Source: Pseudofabraea citricarpa
Taxonomy: Eukaryota; Ascomycota; Leotiomycetes; Helotiales; Dermateaceae
Length of the DNA: 64,000 bases
Direction of reading: 5' to 3'
Assembly: GCA_029641185.1 (NCBI GenBank)
Contig: JAPWGK010000025.1
Location: 248,001 to 312,000 of the forward strand
The position numbers and the translations under genes are program-made. Below the pieces are notes generated by a model, which saw only the letters and a list, made by a program, of their open reading frames with translations, searched no databases and was not told the origin of the DNA. Every line of letters begins with the position of its first letter. Positions within the stretch are counted from its first letter, which is position 1. Shown here piece after piece: positions 1 to 10,481 of this stretch.

Positions 1-214
1 CCTTGGCTGGTGTTCTTCCTGCTGTGATCTGCCGGGTCTGGCCTCCAAGTCTCTTGTGCTTGCGACTCCTGAACCGGCTAACCCTTCTATCGCAATCGAC
101 ATCGCATCCATCGCATGGCTTGTGGAGCAAAAAGAAAAAAGAAAACTGGAATATCGAAGAACAAGAAAAGTGGTCCGCTGCTCGCACAGGTACTGTACAT
201 GGGATGGGGGAGGG

Positions 215-223
215 ATCAGATAA
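215..223 (+). promoter_or_regulatory. ATCWGATAA site (SreA-type GATA repressor motif), distal
   Basis: ATCAGATAA matches the ATCWGATAA consensus known for the iron-responsive GATA repressors SreA/SRE of filamentous fungi. It lies 1.88 kb before the siderophore transporter start. On its own it is weak; its value comes from the two further perfect sites at 1142 and 1670. Confidence 0.45.
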
Positions 224-1141
224 GCGGGGAGGGGAGACAAGAAGGTTAAGGTTTTTGCCATCCTCTTTGCTGTACCGACAGAAGGGATTTTCTCTCCCAT
301 GAGACATGGCGCTATTGTTGAGTAAGTAAATGCTGTAGAAAGTTAAGCGCTGCTTGCTCGTTGGATTTTGCTGTAGACCAGACGTTCTTTTCTAATACAC
401 AATCTAGTCGCTCTGGGTTCGATTTCATTTCACTTCATCTCGCTTTTCTTTTTACTTTGCCGATCAGTGGACGAACGCGGAGATGGCATGGCATGACATA
501 AAATAGTTTTCTCAGCAGCATCTCACGACACCTGGTCACATTTTTTGTCTTGTTTTCTCTTCAATGAGGCACAAGTGCTAAGTTGGATCGACGCGCCACT
601 TGCGATGGTCGTGAGTTGGACTTCTACTAGTTCTAGACCCCTCGGTCGGGAGAAGCGTATACTCGTCGGTTATGCATTGCTACACGGCACAGCAGAGCAA
701 CTCCGACAAAGACTTTCTATCACGTCGGTCCTTTTTTGTTTCTGTTCCTGCTCTGGACCGGCCCTACATAGGCTACACTACATAGTTCACGGCTGAAAAA
801 GGCAAAACTCGAGATCGAAGCAGCCCTATGGAATGGAATGGGCTGATGATGATTAAAAGCCAGCTGGATGCCAAGTTGACTGACCACTCTACCTCGTCTT
901 CATGAGCTTCCCCACTTATGAACTATTCGCATGCGAAGTAATCGGAGCATCAGCGAATCACGTCACGTCAAGGCGCCGAATGGAAGATGATCCAACATGG
1001 GTACTGTACTAGAGCGAGTTGCAAATGCGTCGCTTTTTTTGAGCCTGCCGAGCGTGCCTGGGTCGACTTGGCGGGGAGGGAGGGGGAGAAACCCACAAGT
1101 CTTTTTTTTTAATGCGTGCTTTTCCGTTTTCTAACTTTTTT

Positions 1142-1150
1142 TTATCTGAT
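1142..1150 (-). promoter_or_regulatory. ATCWGATAA site (SreA-type), minus strand
   Basis: TTATCTGAT on the plus strand is ATCAGATAA on the minus strand, a perfect SreA-type consensus 0.95 kb upstream of the transporter start. Near-matches (ATCTGATTA) follow at about 1389. Confidence 0.55.
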
Positions 1151-1669
1151 GGAATCTGATTAGATTAGATTAATTCCCGACGCTTTGTTCCGGCTCTTGA
1201 TCTTGAGTTTTTCTTTTTCGCTTTCTTCTTCCTCCTTGGCTCGCTGCTCTCTCTTTTTCTCTCTTGCCAAGTTGCCGTTGCCACTGGCTTGGAGTCTAGA
1301 GAAAGCCACACACTGATCTGATCTCACCCCTACTTCGAAGACAGGCACTCCGATGCTATCACGCAAGCTATCTTAGACCGAAATGTATCATCTGATTAGA
1401 TTAGATTGTGCTTTGCAATTCGAGTCTTTGATTTCGCCTCTACCAAGAAATAACAATATAATCCACCATTTGAGAAACACAAGTCACCCACACCCACACC
1501 CACACGCACCCCGCCAAGTCCCAACCACACGGCGAGTCCACATCAACCCTCAACATGCCACTACACTACAAGAACGGGAATGAGCAGACCAACCAGTCAC
1601 TGCGACTCTATTCCCACGGCACAGGGTCGGCAGAACAAGCAACCTGTTACCCTAGGTACAAACCCGTGC

Positions 1670-1678
1670 ATCTGATAA
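1670..1678 (+). promoter_or_regulatory. ATCWGATAA site (SreA-type), proximal
   Basis: ATCTGATAA, followed by G, is a perfect SreA-type consensus about 420 bp upstream of the ATG at 2099, a usual promoter distance. Such sites mediate repression of siderophore uptake genes under iron sufficiency. A further plain GATAAG lies near 1988. Confidence 0.6.
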
Positions 1679-2098
1679 GATTAGATCCATAATTGCCCAG
1701 CCTTACAGCCCCCGGTCCGACCAATATCCAGTCTTGATTCCCTCCACCCACTCCACCCCCAAGCTGCACCATTCCCGATGCTCTCTCTCCGTCTGACTTT
1801 TTTCCTTCTTTATCAATTTCACCCGATGTCGCATCGTGCATGCATCATACCAGGACACGACAGGACAGGACATGCAAGACCATGGAGACCGTGGAGACCA
1901 TTCGATTTGTCGGGGCCACTGGCTGCATTGGGGATCGACCGGGCCAGTGCAGCAGTATCTGGTCTCGACCATGAAGCTGCATCAAGTGATAAGGTCGCCA
2001 GCTCGCACATTCCAGCGTGCTTCTGATCCTCATCCTGCATCCCATCCCTCGATCACTCAGCCCCCTCGAGTCAAGAAGAGTTTCTCATCTTCACCACC

Positions 2099-4088
2099 AT
2101 GAGATTCCTGCCCGATCAAGTCAAGGCCGACCCCGTCGTGCCCGTGACGGAGGAGAAGCCGCACAGCCAGACCGATAAGGAAGCTGGCGTGCTGAGCACC
2201 GATGAGGTCAACCACAACCACAGCGACACCGACACCGACGACGAGAAGATCGATACCACGTTCCAGCGCGGAGTGCAGAAAGTCGAGGCGACGACCCAAG
2301 TATGGAGCACCTCGCACTTGATAGCCGCTTATGTGCTGTGAGTAGAAGAAGCCTAAGAAAACAAAAAGAATAGTTAACTGATGGTGCTTTAGCATCTGGA
2401 TTATTTGCTTCGTCGATGCCATGCAGCAGGGAATGACGGGCCAGTTGACCCCATACGTGACGAGTAGCTTTTCCAGGCACTCCTTGACGGCTACCACGTC
2501 TATCATGGCAAGCATTATTGGAGGACTCTGGAAACTGCCACTGGCCAAGATCCTCGATATCTGGGGTCGGCCGCAGGGATTCGCTCTTATGATCTTCTTC
2601 TTGACCGTTGGTCAGGTCATGATGGCTGGATGCAAGAATGTGCAGACCTATGCTGCTGCCCAGGTCTTCTACTGGATGGGGTGAGCCAACACACTTTTTT
2701 CCTCTTGACGGTTTCCGTTCTTTTCTTTCGTCTTGATTGTTGCCGCTCTCTTTTTATTTTCTCTTTTAAGACCGTTTCCGTTCTCTCTCTTTCTCGCTTC
2801 GCAATTCTGACTTTCTCTGCTCTCTAGTTACAATGGAACGAGTTACTGCATTTCCATTTTCGTGGCCGACACGTCCGCTCTCAAGAACAGAGGGTTCATG
2901 TTCGCCTTCACCGGATCACCATATATTGCCACGGTTTGGATTGGAGGACCGCTCGCACAGGCATTCCTCGATGGTCCCGGATTCCGCTGGGGATTCGGAA
3001 TATTCTCCATCATCACACCTCTCGTCACCGTGCCACTCCTCGCTTTGTTCATGTACAATTACCGCAAGGCCAAGGCATCGGGACTGGTTCCAGAGGTCGA
3101 GAATAACCGCACGCTCGCTGAGAACGTCAAGTTCTACTTCTTCGAGTTCGATATCATTGGTATCCTGCTCCTCGCTGCTGGACTCGCTTTGTTCCTGCTG
3201 CCCTTCAGTCTGTACTCGTACCAGACGAAGCAATGGGAGTCACCGATGATCATCTGCATGATCGTCTTCGGCGTAGTATTCCTGATCCTATTCGCACTCT
3301 ACGAGAAGTACCTCGCACCCGTGACGTTCATCCCGTTCTCGCTTCTGACAGACCGCACGGTTCTGGGAGCGTCGTGCCTGGGCGCGGTGCTGTTCATCGA
3401 GTTCTACATCTGGGACAGCTACTTCAGCTCGTTCCTGCAAGCCGTGAACGGGCTGAACATCACGCAGACGAGCTACATCGTGAACATCTACAGCATCGGC
3501 TCGTGTTTCTGGGCGCTGCTCGTCGGGGCCCTGATCCGCTACACGGGCCGCTACAAGAACATCGCCCTGTACTTTGGCCTCCCGCTCACCATGCTCGGCG
3601 TCGGCCTCATGATCGCCTTCCGCCAGCCGCACGTTAATATCGGCTATATTATCATGTGCCAGATCTTTATCGCCTTCTCCGGCGGGACCCTCGTCATCTG
3701 TGAGCAGGTCGCCGCCATGGCCGTCACGTCGCACCAGTATATCGCCGTCGTGCTCGCCGTCGAGGGCATGTTCTCCAGCATCGGTGGCGCTATCGGCTCG
3801 ACGGTCGCGGCTGCTATCTGGACGGGCGTCTTCCCGAAGGCTCTCATGCGCAACCTTCCCGAGGATGCCCTTGCCGATTTCTCGACTATCTATGGCAGTC
3901 TTGCCGTTCAGATCTCGTACCCTCGTGGCCATCCCATCCGTGAGGCTATCATCGACTCTTATGGCGAGGCGCAGAAGTGGATGATCGTCGCTGCTACCGC
4001 GATCTTGATCCTTGGGATTCCGTGCATCGTCGTGTGGAGGAACGTCCAGGTCAAGGACTTCAAGCAGGTCAAGGGCAATGTCGTTTAA
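2099..4088 (+). CDS. Siderophore-iron transporter (MFS, SIT family)
   Basis: Three exons, 2099-2337, 2393-2680 and 2828-4088, give 595 residues, the usual SIT length. Both introns have GT-AG ends and keep the frame. The first about 75 residues are hydrophilic and acidic, as expected of a cytoplasmic N-terminus. About 14 hydrophobic segments follow. The loop after early membrane segments reads KILDIWGRPQGF (about residues 131-142), the SIT form of the MFS signature. The C-terminus is basic (RNVQVKDFKQVKGNVV). The family imports ferric siderophores across the plasma membrane or vesicle membranes by proton symport; the substrate cannot be read from sequence. Three perfect SreA-type sites upstream suggest iron repression. 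The second intron (147 bp) contains two similar copies of a GTTTCCGTTCT block. The family call is secure; assignment to a particular Mir/Sit paralogue is not. Confidence 0.9.
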
Positions 4089-4423
4089 GCAAGCGAGCGA
4101 GCAACGAGGAGCTAGTGAAGAGAGAAATAGAAGGCTGCTGTGGCTTGATGGGACGGGATCGTGATGACATGATGATGGCATGATGGTGGCGGTTGGAATC
4201 GAAAACCTTTCTATCTGTTACTTATATACCCGCTTTATTTACAGTCTTATAATATATACATACCTCCCTATTTTAAACACCTGCCTATTTTACATATACC
4301 GAAGACAACCAGAACAATATTGTCACTTTGCAGGAGTTGATCATTGAGGACTCGGATAGAAGGAAATAAACCCAGCTGTCAGCAGATTCCAGAATTCAAA
4401 AAGCTCAACAAGTCTGTACAAAG
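4089..4423. other. Intergenic spacer, no gene seen
   Basis: This AT-rich stretch has several AATATA/TATATA strings that could serve as polyadenylation signals for the upstream transporter. Nothing else is recognisable. Confidence 0.5.
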
Positions 4424-5268
4424 ATGGGAAATACGTCAATCAGCATCACGTTCCGGGCCGTCAAGCTAGTCGAGAGCATTAGCGCCGGCCTTGGCATTGG
4501 GCAATTCGAGGGTAGGAAGATACACGTTCTCTTCCCCCTCCCCTCCTCTCAATATCAATGCCATCGACCGACGACTGACAACTGATAACTGCGCCGCAGT
4601 GGGCGAGAAACGGAAGTGCAGAGAGTGCGACGGCGATGGGCCCAGCGGGCTCTGTGTCGACTGTCGAGAATCATGGCTGTTCGAAGTGATGCACCTGAAC
4701 CACAGCGATGAATTCCAGGTGCGGACGATGAAGACGATGGGAGTATCAGCGCTTCGGTTCCGCATGGCAGCCGTGTTGTTGAATGCTGGCCTGGATCAGT
4801 GGGAGCAGAGTGCCTTCCTGGAGCCGGTATTACCAATGTATTCCGTGCAATGCGACAAGATAATGAGAGAGCCCGCTAACCAACCGTCTCTCGACCAGGT
4901 CCTACGAATCCCTCCAGACCCATCTCCTGCCCTCCGTGCAACGTTTCTCGCCCCTGTAGATCCTCTTCAACTGCGTCCTTGTCCTCGCGACTCTTCTGTG
5001 CTTCGCAGCTGTCAGCGGCTCTATACTGGTCGCTGGCTCTCTTGTGGGCATGAATGCAAGATCCTCACGACTTTACAAACGCATGGCATTGGCTATTTAT
5101 GGAATCATCCTGCTTGGTTTTGTGGCGGACTTGCTTCTGGTTGTGACAGGTGAGCCGCTCGTGGACCTCTGCTTGGCGTATAGACCGGTCTTGTTTGGCA
5201 TAACTACTGTTCTTTTGACGTTCACTCTTGAGAGGCCTGTAGATGGTGAAACTGAGAAGATTAGTTGA
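4424..5268 (+). CDS. Hypothetical small protein with CxxC pairs and C-terminal membrane segments
   Basis: I do not recognise this gene. My model uses exons 4424-4511, 4600-4826 and 4960-5268 (207 residues). The first intron is well supported (GTAGGA to CCGCAG, phase 1, frame kept). Residues about 36-52 hold two CxxC pairs (CREC...CVDC), a possible zinc knuckle. The last exon encodes two or three hydrophobic stretches (from ILFNCVLVLATLL, then YGIILLGFVADLLLVV). The weak point is 4827-4959. A branch-point-like GCTAAC with CAG at 4898 argues for a shorter intron, but that leads to an in-frame TAG at 4957 in the membrane-coding frame. My model treats that TAG as part of the acceptor (CTGTAG). 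If it is instead a real stop, the gene is truncated or a pseudogene. Confidence 0.45.
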
Positions 5269-5520
5269 CTAGATAAGGAGATAGGTAAGACACTAGCAAG
5301 GCGAAATGTAAGAGACCAGTAAGGAGATAAATAAGAGCTTAATAGCCACCAGTTGCTTGTATATGTTGCACCAAAGAAGGCTTTGTTCAGTGAATATAGG
5401 TAGCTACTGTCGATAGGACTTTGCTACCTCAAGTCATTTGAGAAGATGTTTAGTCAGGGCCCGCATTCTTACAATGAACATCCTTGATTTCCAATTCTAA
5501 ACTGCACCTGATTTTCATCT

Positions 5521-6654
5521 TCAAGTTTCCTCTCTCCATCGGATCCCCCAATCACCCTTCGCAAAGCTCGGCTCAACAACGACGGCAGCTTTCGTCATGA
5601 CAGCCTCACACTTCCTCCTGGGCTCACAGGTAGGCGAATTTTCCTTCTGGGGCATATCTTGGACATGAGCATCCTTCTTCTTCTTCCGGCCCTTAGTTTT
5701 GTCGATCACTTCATAATGGGAGACTTCCTTCGACGGAACAAGAAAGCCAAAAGCAACACCTCGCCTGGCAGCTCTCCTGACCATCTCTTTCTCCTCTGCA
5801 CGTTTCTGCCCCTGCCGCCGCTTCTGCACCATATCTTCACTCTCCTCAATCTTCTCCGCCCATCCTTTCTCGCCACCCACGCTGCCGTTGACCTGTGCAT
5901 CCATCTGGGCGGGTCGGCGCTTGCCGGCTCCAAACCCTCGATGCTCTGGGTCGACACTGAGTTTGATATGATCGAGATCCGGTGCGCCACTCGCAGTATT
6001 GAGGTCAATACCACCATCATCTTGATCATCATCATCATCATCTTCACTATCATCCGAGTCACTCACAGCATCCGATCTCTCGACCGCACGACGACGAGCA
6101 GCCGGCGGTGGTGGTGATGGTGAGTCCTCCATATCGACACTCCTCCAGACGAGCGGATCCGGAACCCCTCGAGGCGCACGATCTCTCCTCCTACCCGCCG
6201 TCCTGGCCGGGTCATGCCTAGAGCCAAAGACGAGCTCTTCAACCTCGGAGCACAGGACGATAATCCTCGGATCTCCCTTAGTTTTTTTGCCTCTGGGCTC
6301 ATGAACATGACCGTCTTCTTCTTCAACAGTGCCGTATTTCGCCAGGTACCCGGCTAGCTCGCTGTTCAGCAGGTGCAGAAACGCTTCTTCGATCTGCCGG
6401 TCTGTCGCGCTGGGCTTGTTGCGCCGGCACCGCTCTGAGCAGTACTTCACGGGCGAAGTTAAAGTTGAAGCTGAAGCTGAAGCTGAAGGGTTTGAAGCTG
6501 CCGCTGGGGTGGAATTATGGGAGCGCCGTGTTGAGATCACGCGTCCGCATGTGTGGCAGTATGGCACTTGCTCCCCGCTGCTCGCTGTTAGGTACAGTGG
6601 TGGGGGCACAGCTGAGGATTTGGACGGCCGCGACCATGAGTCCATCCATGACAT
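5521..6654 (-). CDS. Conserved-type fungal protein with paired cysteines and an acidic tract
   Basis: A single exon of 377 residues. I take the start as the ATG at 6654 (MSWMDSWSRP); the frame stays open upstream to 6798, but those extra 48 residues are low-complexity. Cys33/Cys36 (YCHTCGR) and Cys72/Cys76 (YCSERCRR) are spaced like a zinc-binding site with a long Ser/Ala-rich insertion. The segment after them (residues about 85-115) looks helical and folded. A run of Asp/Glu lies mid-protein (DSDDSEDDDDDD), then a charged, probably helical, region and a basic KGRKKKKD stretch near the C-terminus. I know of no function. Composition suggests a nuclear or nucleolar protein, which is inference only. 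The gene converges on its neighbour at 5268 with a 250-bp gap. Confidence 0.65.
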   Translation of the reverse strand: MSWMDSWSRPSKSSAVPPPLYLTASSGEQVPYCHTCGRVISTRRSHNSTPAAASNPSASASASTLTSPVKYCSERCRRNKPSATDRQIEEAFLHLLNSELAGYLAKYGTVEEEDGHVHEPRGKKTKGDPRIIVLCSEVEELVFGSRHDPARTAGRRRDRAPRGVPDPLVWRSVDMEDSPSPPPPAARRRAVERSDAVSDSDDSEDDDDDDQDDGGIDLNTASGAPDLDHIKLSVDPEHRGFGAGKRRPAQMDAQVNGSVGGEKGWAEKIEESEDMVQKRRQGQKRAEEKEMVRRAARRGVAFGFLVPSKEVSHYEVIDKTKGRKKKKDAHVQDMPQKENSPTCEPRRKCEAVMTKAAVVVEPSFAKGDWGIRWREET

Positions 6655-7492
6655 CTTTGAGGTTTGTGCGAGAGGATCTTGGTGTGGGAAAGAAAGAAAG
6701 AAAGATGCGCTGACCCCGCTTGTATGTATATGTACAGAGATGCTTGTGATGGTTGATGGATGATGGTGGGGAGAGAGAGCCGAGTTTCGCGACGTCATTC
6801 ATTCTTCACTCTCGAGCGGGCTTGGAGTCGCTAAATCCAGGGGCTGTTCGCTTGCTATGGGACAGGCGAGCCGCTCTCCTGAATGCGGTGCCTGAATGAA
6901 TGAATACCTTAGATATTGGCTTCTTAACTAGCGGAAAAGAAGACTACCTAGCCATTTTCATAGCATGTAGCTACTATGTCACCATCGCAGTATCATATCA
7001 TGTACAAAGTATAGACAGATGTTCCAATCCAACAATTCCTCTCAGATAGCAAAATCACTGAAGCACAAATCAGCTATCATCATCCTCACATGGAAAACTT
7101 ATCTATCTATCTGTCTATTATTATGTACCAAATACCCATATAATGACGTGCTTTTTCTTAGACAGCAAGGCCGCAAGCATTATGTTGCAGTCTTCATCTC
7201 TCTGCATATACCACGCCAACAATCATCACAATATACATAAAAGCAGCCCAGTGTCGACTCTTCACATGGGGTTATTCTGGTATTATACAATATTCTCAGC
7301 ACAAGTCTAGAAACTGTCTGCCTGCACAAAAAATGACGCATATGGGTATCTATCACAACCACAATCACAATAATAGTAGCAAGAGACAAGGCCGCGCAGC
7401 GCAACGGGGGTTTGGGGGCTGGCCCCCATGAAAGAAAGAGGGAAAGAAAGAGTAGCAGGGATCGAATTAACCTCTCGTTGCAGATGAATGAT
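6655..7492. other. Intergenic region carrying one copy of a GC-rich hairpin repeat
   Basis: The left part is the probable promoter of the minus-strand gene ending at 5521, with a short AAAG repeat near 6695. The right part contains the 43-bp repeat at 7390-7432 and purine-rich GAAAG tracts. No gene is supported. Confidence 0.5.
7390..7432 (+). repeat. 43-bp GC-rich hairpin repeat, copy 1
   Basis: This block is 42/43 identical to the reverse complement of 17561-17603; the single mismatch is at 7404 (A here, C in the partner). It contains a GCGC-A-GCGC palindrome and then GGGGG-CTGG-CCCCC (7414-7427), which can form a strong hairpin, followed by ATGAA and a GAAAG-rich tract. Both copies are followed by such a tract. 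The origin is unknown. A hairpin close to an element end recalls Helitron 3' termini, but no Helitron Rep gene or CTRR end is seen. Confidence 0.75.
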
Positions 7493-9199
7493 CTAAGCAT
7501 GTACATATCTATGAGTTAACCATGACTCATGATCACCCATGGGTTTGACGATGATAACACAACCCTTTGAGTAAGCCAAATCGAAGACCTTCCGAATGTT
7601 GGGAACACCGGAACCTTGAACCTTGAGATGCTGGGGACTGGCAACTACCACGCTATAGTCTGATGCTCGGGATAGCATAACTACGTTACGCCCAAGATTA
7701 TTGGTGAAGTCAGTAGTGTGAGTGCGGACCGAGTCAACCAATGGTAAGGATCCTTCACCTCCTTGTATACTGTCCGTAGTATAATCCTTCATCTTGTCGA
7801 AACCAGCATCGGGGAACTCGCGGTGCAAGTTAGCAAAGGCACGTCGATATACCCTTTGCTGGGCGGTATAGTGGGTGATGATCGGGAGATCAGACATTGG
7901 GAATCCTTGCTTTACCATGGTTTCTGCTAGGTTCACCACGAACGTAGCGAACCCTAGGTTTAGATATGAACCCGTAGCCGAATCCAGCATCTCCTTTGAA
8001 CTGAGGGACGGTCTCGCGGTTCAGGTCTTCTACGAGATTGACCAAAAAAGGGTTACGGCGTACTTCCACTGGAACAGACTCATGTTGAATGTCGATGGCC
8101 CCGGTGATCAGTCGTTTGACATCAAAGTTGAATGTATGACCCTCTCCGACGAGATCAGTATCCGAGATAGTAATAGCGTTGGATCCATCCTCCTTGATAC
8201 GATCCTCGAGAGCAGTTCGTCCTTGAATGGTGGCTTCTTGTTTCTTCTGGTTCTTGCTTCTGCCATTTCCCTTCTTAGAACCTTTGGCGGTAATGATCTC
8301 GCCTGATTCGACCCACTCATCCTCATCCTCATCATTAAAATCCGAGGCTCCAGTCTTGAGAGAACAACCGCTGTCTGAGTTGTTCATTCGCTGCATGTTG
8401 ATGAACTTCTGGGTACAGAAGTGTCGCCAAACATTTCCTTGCTCACGCTCCTTCTGCAATCCTTCGGATTGGTTTGTCACGTTGATCATTGGATCTCCTC
8501 CCTTGTTTCCTTGCGCATGTATACATCAAATGTCTTAGTGCCTTGACTAGCAATAGCTCGAAGAAGAGTTACGGCTCGCTGGAATGGTTCCTTGAACTGG
8601 ATGTTATTCATAAGATGATGAGAGGTGACTACGTCAGTGTCATTGTTCAAGGTGATTCTCATCTTGACTAGAGCTAACTTCCCTTGCTCCTCGAACTTCC
8701 TGTCCTTGGTAATCATCCTAGGAATAGTGTTCTTTGGGAATTTCTCCGAGTCGGATTCCTTATTCCAGTACTCAGTGAAGGAATCACAGCTGAATGTAGG
8801 GAGAGCTTGTCCTGGCATTGAAAGCATAACCCATGCTTCGTTCCGAAAGACCAAGTCCCGATCGAAGTTCTCAGGGAGATCAGCTGCTTTGATGAGTAGT
8901 CTAATCAGGATAGCTGGAGCAGTATCCGAAAGGGAGTATTCGGTCTTGAATCCTACATAGATCTCAAGCCTATCATTAGGTTCGTAGGCTGTCGAGGAGA
9001 TGATACTCATCAATTGAGCACTAGGAAGCTTGTTGGTGGTGCGTTGATTCGTGATCGGGTTCACGGGAGGTTTGGGGTTGAAGAGTACTCCTACTGGCTT
9101 GTTGGCAGGATGCTCCAGTGCGTTGGCTAAAGCATCTTCCTCTCCTCCTGCCCTCGGATCAATGACTGCGCGAACCCATGTTGTACCCTGGGTATCCAT
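7493..9199 (-). pseudogene. SF1 (UPF1-like) helicase-related gene remnant, frame-disrupted
   Basis: Three abutting minus-strand reading frames read as one protein: 9199-8486 (237 residues), 8489-7890 (199) and 7990-7493 (165). The last carries helicase C-terminal features: ITHYTAQQRVYRR, then DSIQGGEGSLPLVDSVRT (motif V-like) and GRNVVMLSRA (motif VI-like), the order seen in the second RecA domain of UPF1/AAA_12 helicases. No Walker A or DExx box is present, so the first RecA domain is missing. The first and third frames are the same phase; only the middle segment is shifted, as from two compensating indels. The first junction is an ATGA stop/start overlap at 8486-8491. Reinitiation or unannotated introns are alternatives, but a decaying or partial gene is likelier. 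The frame upstream of 9199 (…RVRVLN) hints at a lost 5' part. Confidence 0.6.
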
Positions 9200-10481
9200 G
9201 TTGAGTACTCTGACGCGTCAGGATACTGAGGATCGTGATCTAGAGTGTTGAAGGTGTAGAGCGTTGCGCGAATTGGTTGTGCCGAAGATCGATCTGGCGA
9301 TCTACCTCTGCGCGCGCAAAGTTGTTGTGTGGAAAAAGAAAGAAGGGGGGGTTAGAATAGAGGTAGTTGTTTCCTGGATTTATAGGGATTTTGTCAAATA
9401 TCACTCTAGTCTTTTTGGCTGTAGATGCTTCTACTCATACTCATTCGTAGCTCCATTAGCATTTAGTATTCTATGGCCGATGCGACGCAAAATAAAGCCT
9501 TTTCTAGCTAGTATAATCTCAAAGTGAACAGATCATATGTCTTCAGCGGATCTGACTTAATCTAATTGCCCTTTACCGTTCAGATCAAAGATGTCTTTGA
9601 AAGGAGGAGGTCTGCATCGTCCATTGTCACGGGACTACGCCAATGCATCCAAAGTGTTTTCTTTTGATTTTGAAAAAGCTAGAAAAGACGACCTAGATTC
9701 TCAATCATTTATATAGATAAGTGTATCTATAAAGTTGAAAACGATATCCTTCTGGTGGGCCACATAAGAGCATTTCGGCAATGTCGACAAGATATTTTCT
9801 TTGCTTTGATATCCTGAACCGAGGATATCTGAGTATCTCATCAGCGATACTTAATCTTTACTATGTATGATATGCTTAGAGATATAGGTCTACATAGGTA
9901 TACATTGCAATTCTGTTCATGTCAGACTTAAGACAACTACCCAGTGTCATATTTCCAACTTCCCACTTCTTCTATGATACCATAATCAACACAGATGTCC
10001 TCAACGTATATCGAACCATCATCACATCACCAGAACCCGTCACTCCAAAGTCTTCTTACCTTCTCTTTCTCGTACTCGCAATACCAAAGCCAAGTAAATC
10101 GAAAGAAAAAGAAACGTCACGTGCAAGATGCTCGGAGACTTTTCCTACAAAGTTATGCCGGTACTCAAAGTCGAGTTCCCAAACCCGAAGATTCCTTTGT
10201 AATCGTGCATCTCACAAGGGACGATTGCCCCATTAAACTCTCCGGCGAATCTCTCCGCTCGAGACTATTGGTGCCGAATGTGTACTGTACGGTATGGACA
10301 TCAGCCCGAAATTGCTCGCTTGTCGTACTTTTAGATTTCTAGAAAGCTGACTGAACCTGCCATCTTAAGTCTTTATTTTCTCTCTCTTTCTTTCTTTCTT
10401 TCTGTCTCCTCGTCTCTCTCTTCTCGTATCCAATCTCTGACCTACTCAACAAAACTATCCAACTTCTTGCACAAACACATC
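9200..10481. other. Intergenic region, no gene seen
   Basis: AT-rich, with stop codons in all frames apart from short spurious ORFs. A TTTC simple repeat lies near 10385-10402, just upstream of the dehydrogenase start, as often seen in fungal promoters and 5' UTRs. Confidence 0.5.

Larger units (their letters stand above)
1..2098. other. Intergenic region upstream of the siderophore transporter
   Basis: No convincing gene is seen in these 2.1 kb. The stretch holds T-rich and CT-rich tracts and several copies of a GATTAGATTAGATT-like string (about 1156, 1395, 1678). It also holds three perfect ATCWGATAA sites, annotated separately. Short ORFs here have no recognisable domain and no coding-like composition. 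It is best read as a long promoter and 5' UTR for the transporter starting at 2099. Confidence 0.6.

Noticed and set aside
2057..2548. 163-codon minus-strand ORF across the transporter start
   Set aside because: Spans the well-supported first intron and exon 1 and has no recognisable domain.
3288..4181. 297-codon open frame on the minus strand opposite the siderophore transporter
   Set aside because: It is a mirror frame of a strongly coding plus-strand exon with membrane-protein text; its own protein is a low-complexity Asp/Arg/His-rich shadow with no domain.
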